A stretch of DNA of 64,000 bases. It comes from JAJDUF01 sp965214295. GTDB lineage: Bacteria > Chloroflexota > UBA11872 > UBA12225 > JAJDUF01. Shown piece by piece: positions 63,971-64,000 of the stretch. The notes below the pieces were generated by a model that did no database searches, was not told where the DNA came from, and was given only the letters and a program-made list of their open reading frames with translations. The stretch is from NCBI GenBank assembly GCA_965214295.1, contig OZ243944.1, positions 3,472,001-3,536,000 on the forward strand, given 5' to 3'. A program made the translations under genes and the position numbers. Position 1 is the stretch's first letter. The number at the start of each line of letters is the position of its first letter.

Positions 63971-64000
63971 CGGAATCCTGCTCCGAGGCTGGGCAGGCTG

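Overview
The window is a high-G+C bacterial chromosome segment (by eye roughly 62-66% G+C) with dense, mostly short-spaced genes. Gene content and order (rpoB-rpoC; rpsB-tsf-pyrH-frr-uppS-cdsA-dxr-rseP; an archaeal-type phosphoglycerate mutase; long-form HisG; Uma2, TldD/PmbA and uronate-dehydrogenase-like genes) suggest a Chloroflexota member, perhaps Thermomicrobia or a relative. That placement is inference from recall and was not tested by any search.

Layout. 1-6.1 kb: end of rpoB, then rpoC. 6.3-10.8 kb: a histidine-centred block of tRNA-His(GTG), hisS, and on the other strand hisG overlapped by a second HisS-family gene (HisZ-like or a second HisS). 10.8-14 kb: small unknown genes, plsC, cmk, rluB. 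14-18 kb: galU, a GHMP sugar kinase, a YesL-like membrane protein and a MalK-type ATPase, plausibly one sugar-related operon. 18-31.5 kb: mixed housekeeping and accessory genes (Uma2, receiver protein, Flp-type pilin, nucleoside hydrolase, proS, oxidoreductase, metal-binding protein, lspA, trxB, folB, unknowns, isochorismatase-like hydrolase, an AT-rich P-loop kinase-like gene, a Tat-exported solute-binding protein). 31.7-43.9 kb, minus strand: mutS, a decayed membrane-protein gene, an alpha/beta hydrolase, then rseP-dxr-cdsA-uppS-frr-pyrH-tsf-rpsB, linking isoprenoid, phospholipid, envelope and translation functions. 44-46.7 kb: selA and the phosphoglycerate mutase.

46.9-51 kb is the most unusual region. 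A DNA methyltransferase gene is interrupted in frame by several copies of palindromic elements. Next to it is an AT-rich pair of genes, an AAA/OLD-like ATPase overlapping a small protein with a D...ExK nuclease-like signature, which resembles a defence cassette. The palindromes form a family. Element A is 53 bp (18-bp arms around a conserved 17-nt loop). Element B is 71 bp (20-bp arms). A sits inside B in a 128-bp composite present three times in the methyltransferase gene; solo A copies lie in the phosphoglycerate mutase gene and next to selA, and a solo B lies after the methyltransferase.

51-64 kb: a coupled trio (MoaD-like protein, tungsten/molybdenum aldehyde ferredoxin oxidoreductase, MDR dehydrogenase), a retropepsin-like protease, an ABC-2 exporter with a clear promoter, the TldE/TldD pair, a uronate-dehydrogenase-like gene, a Nudix hydrolase, and a membrane-anchored sulfite-oxidase-family molybdoenzyme. 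No rRNA, CRISPR array, transposase or complete insertion sequence was seen.
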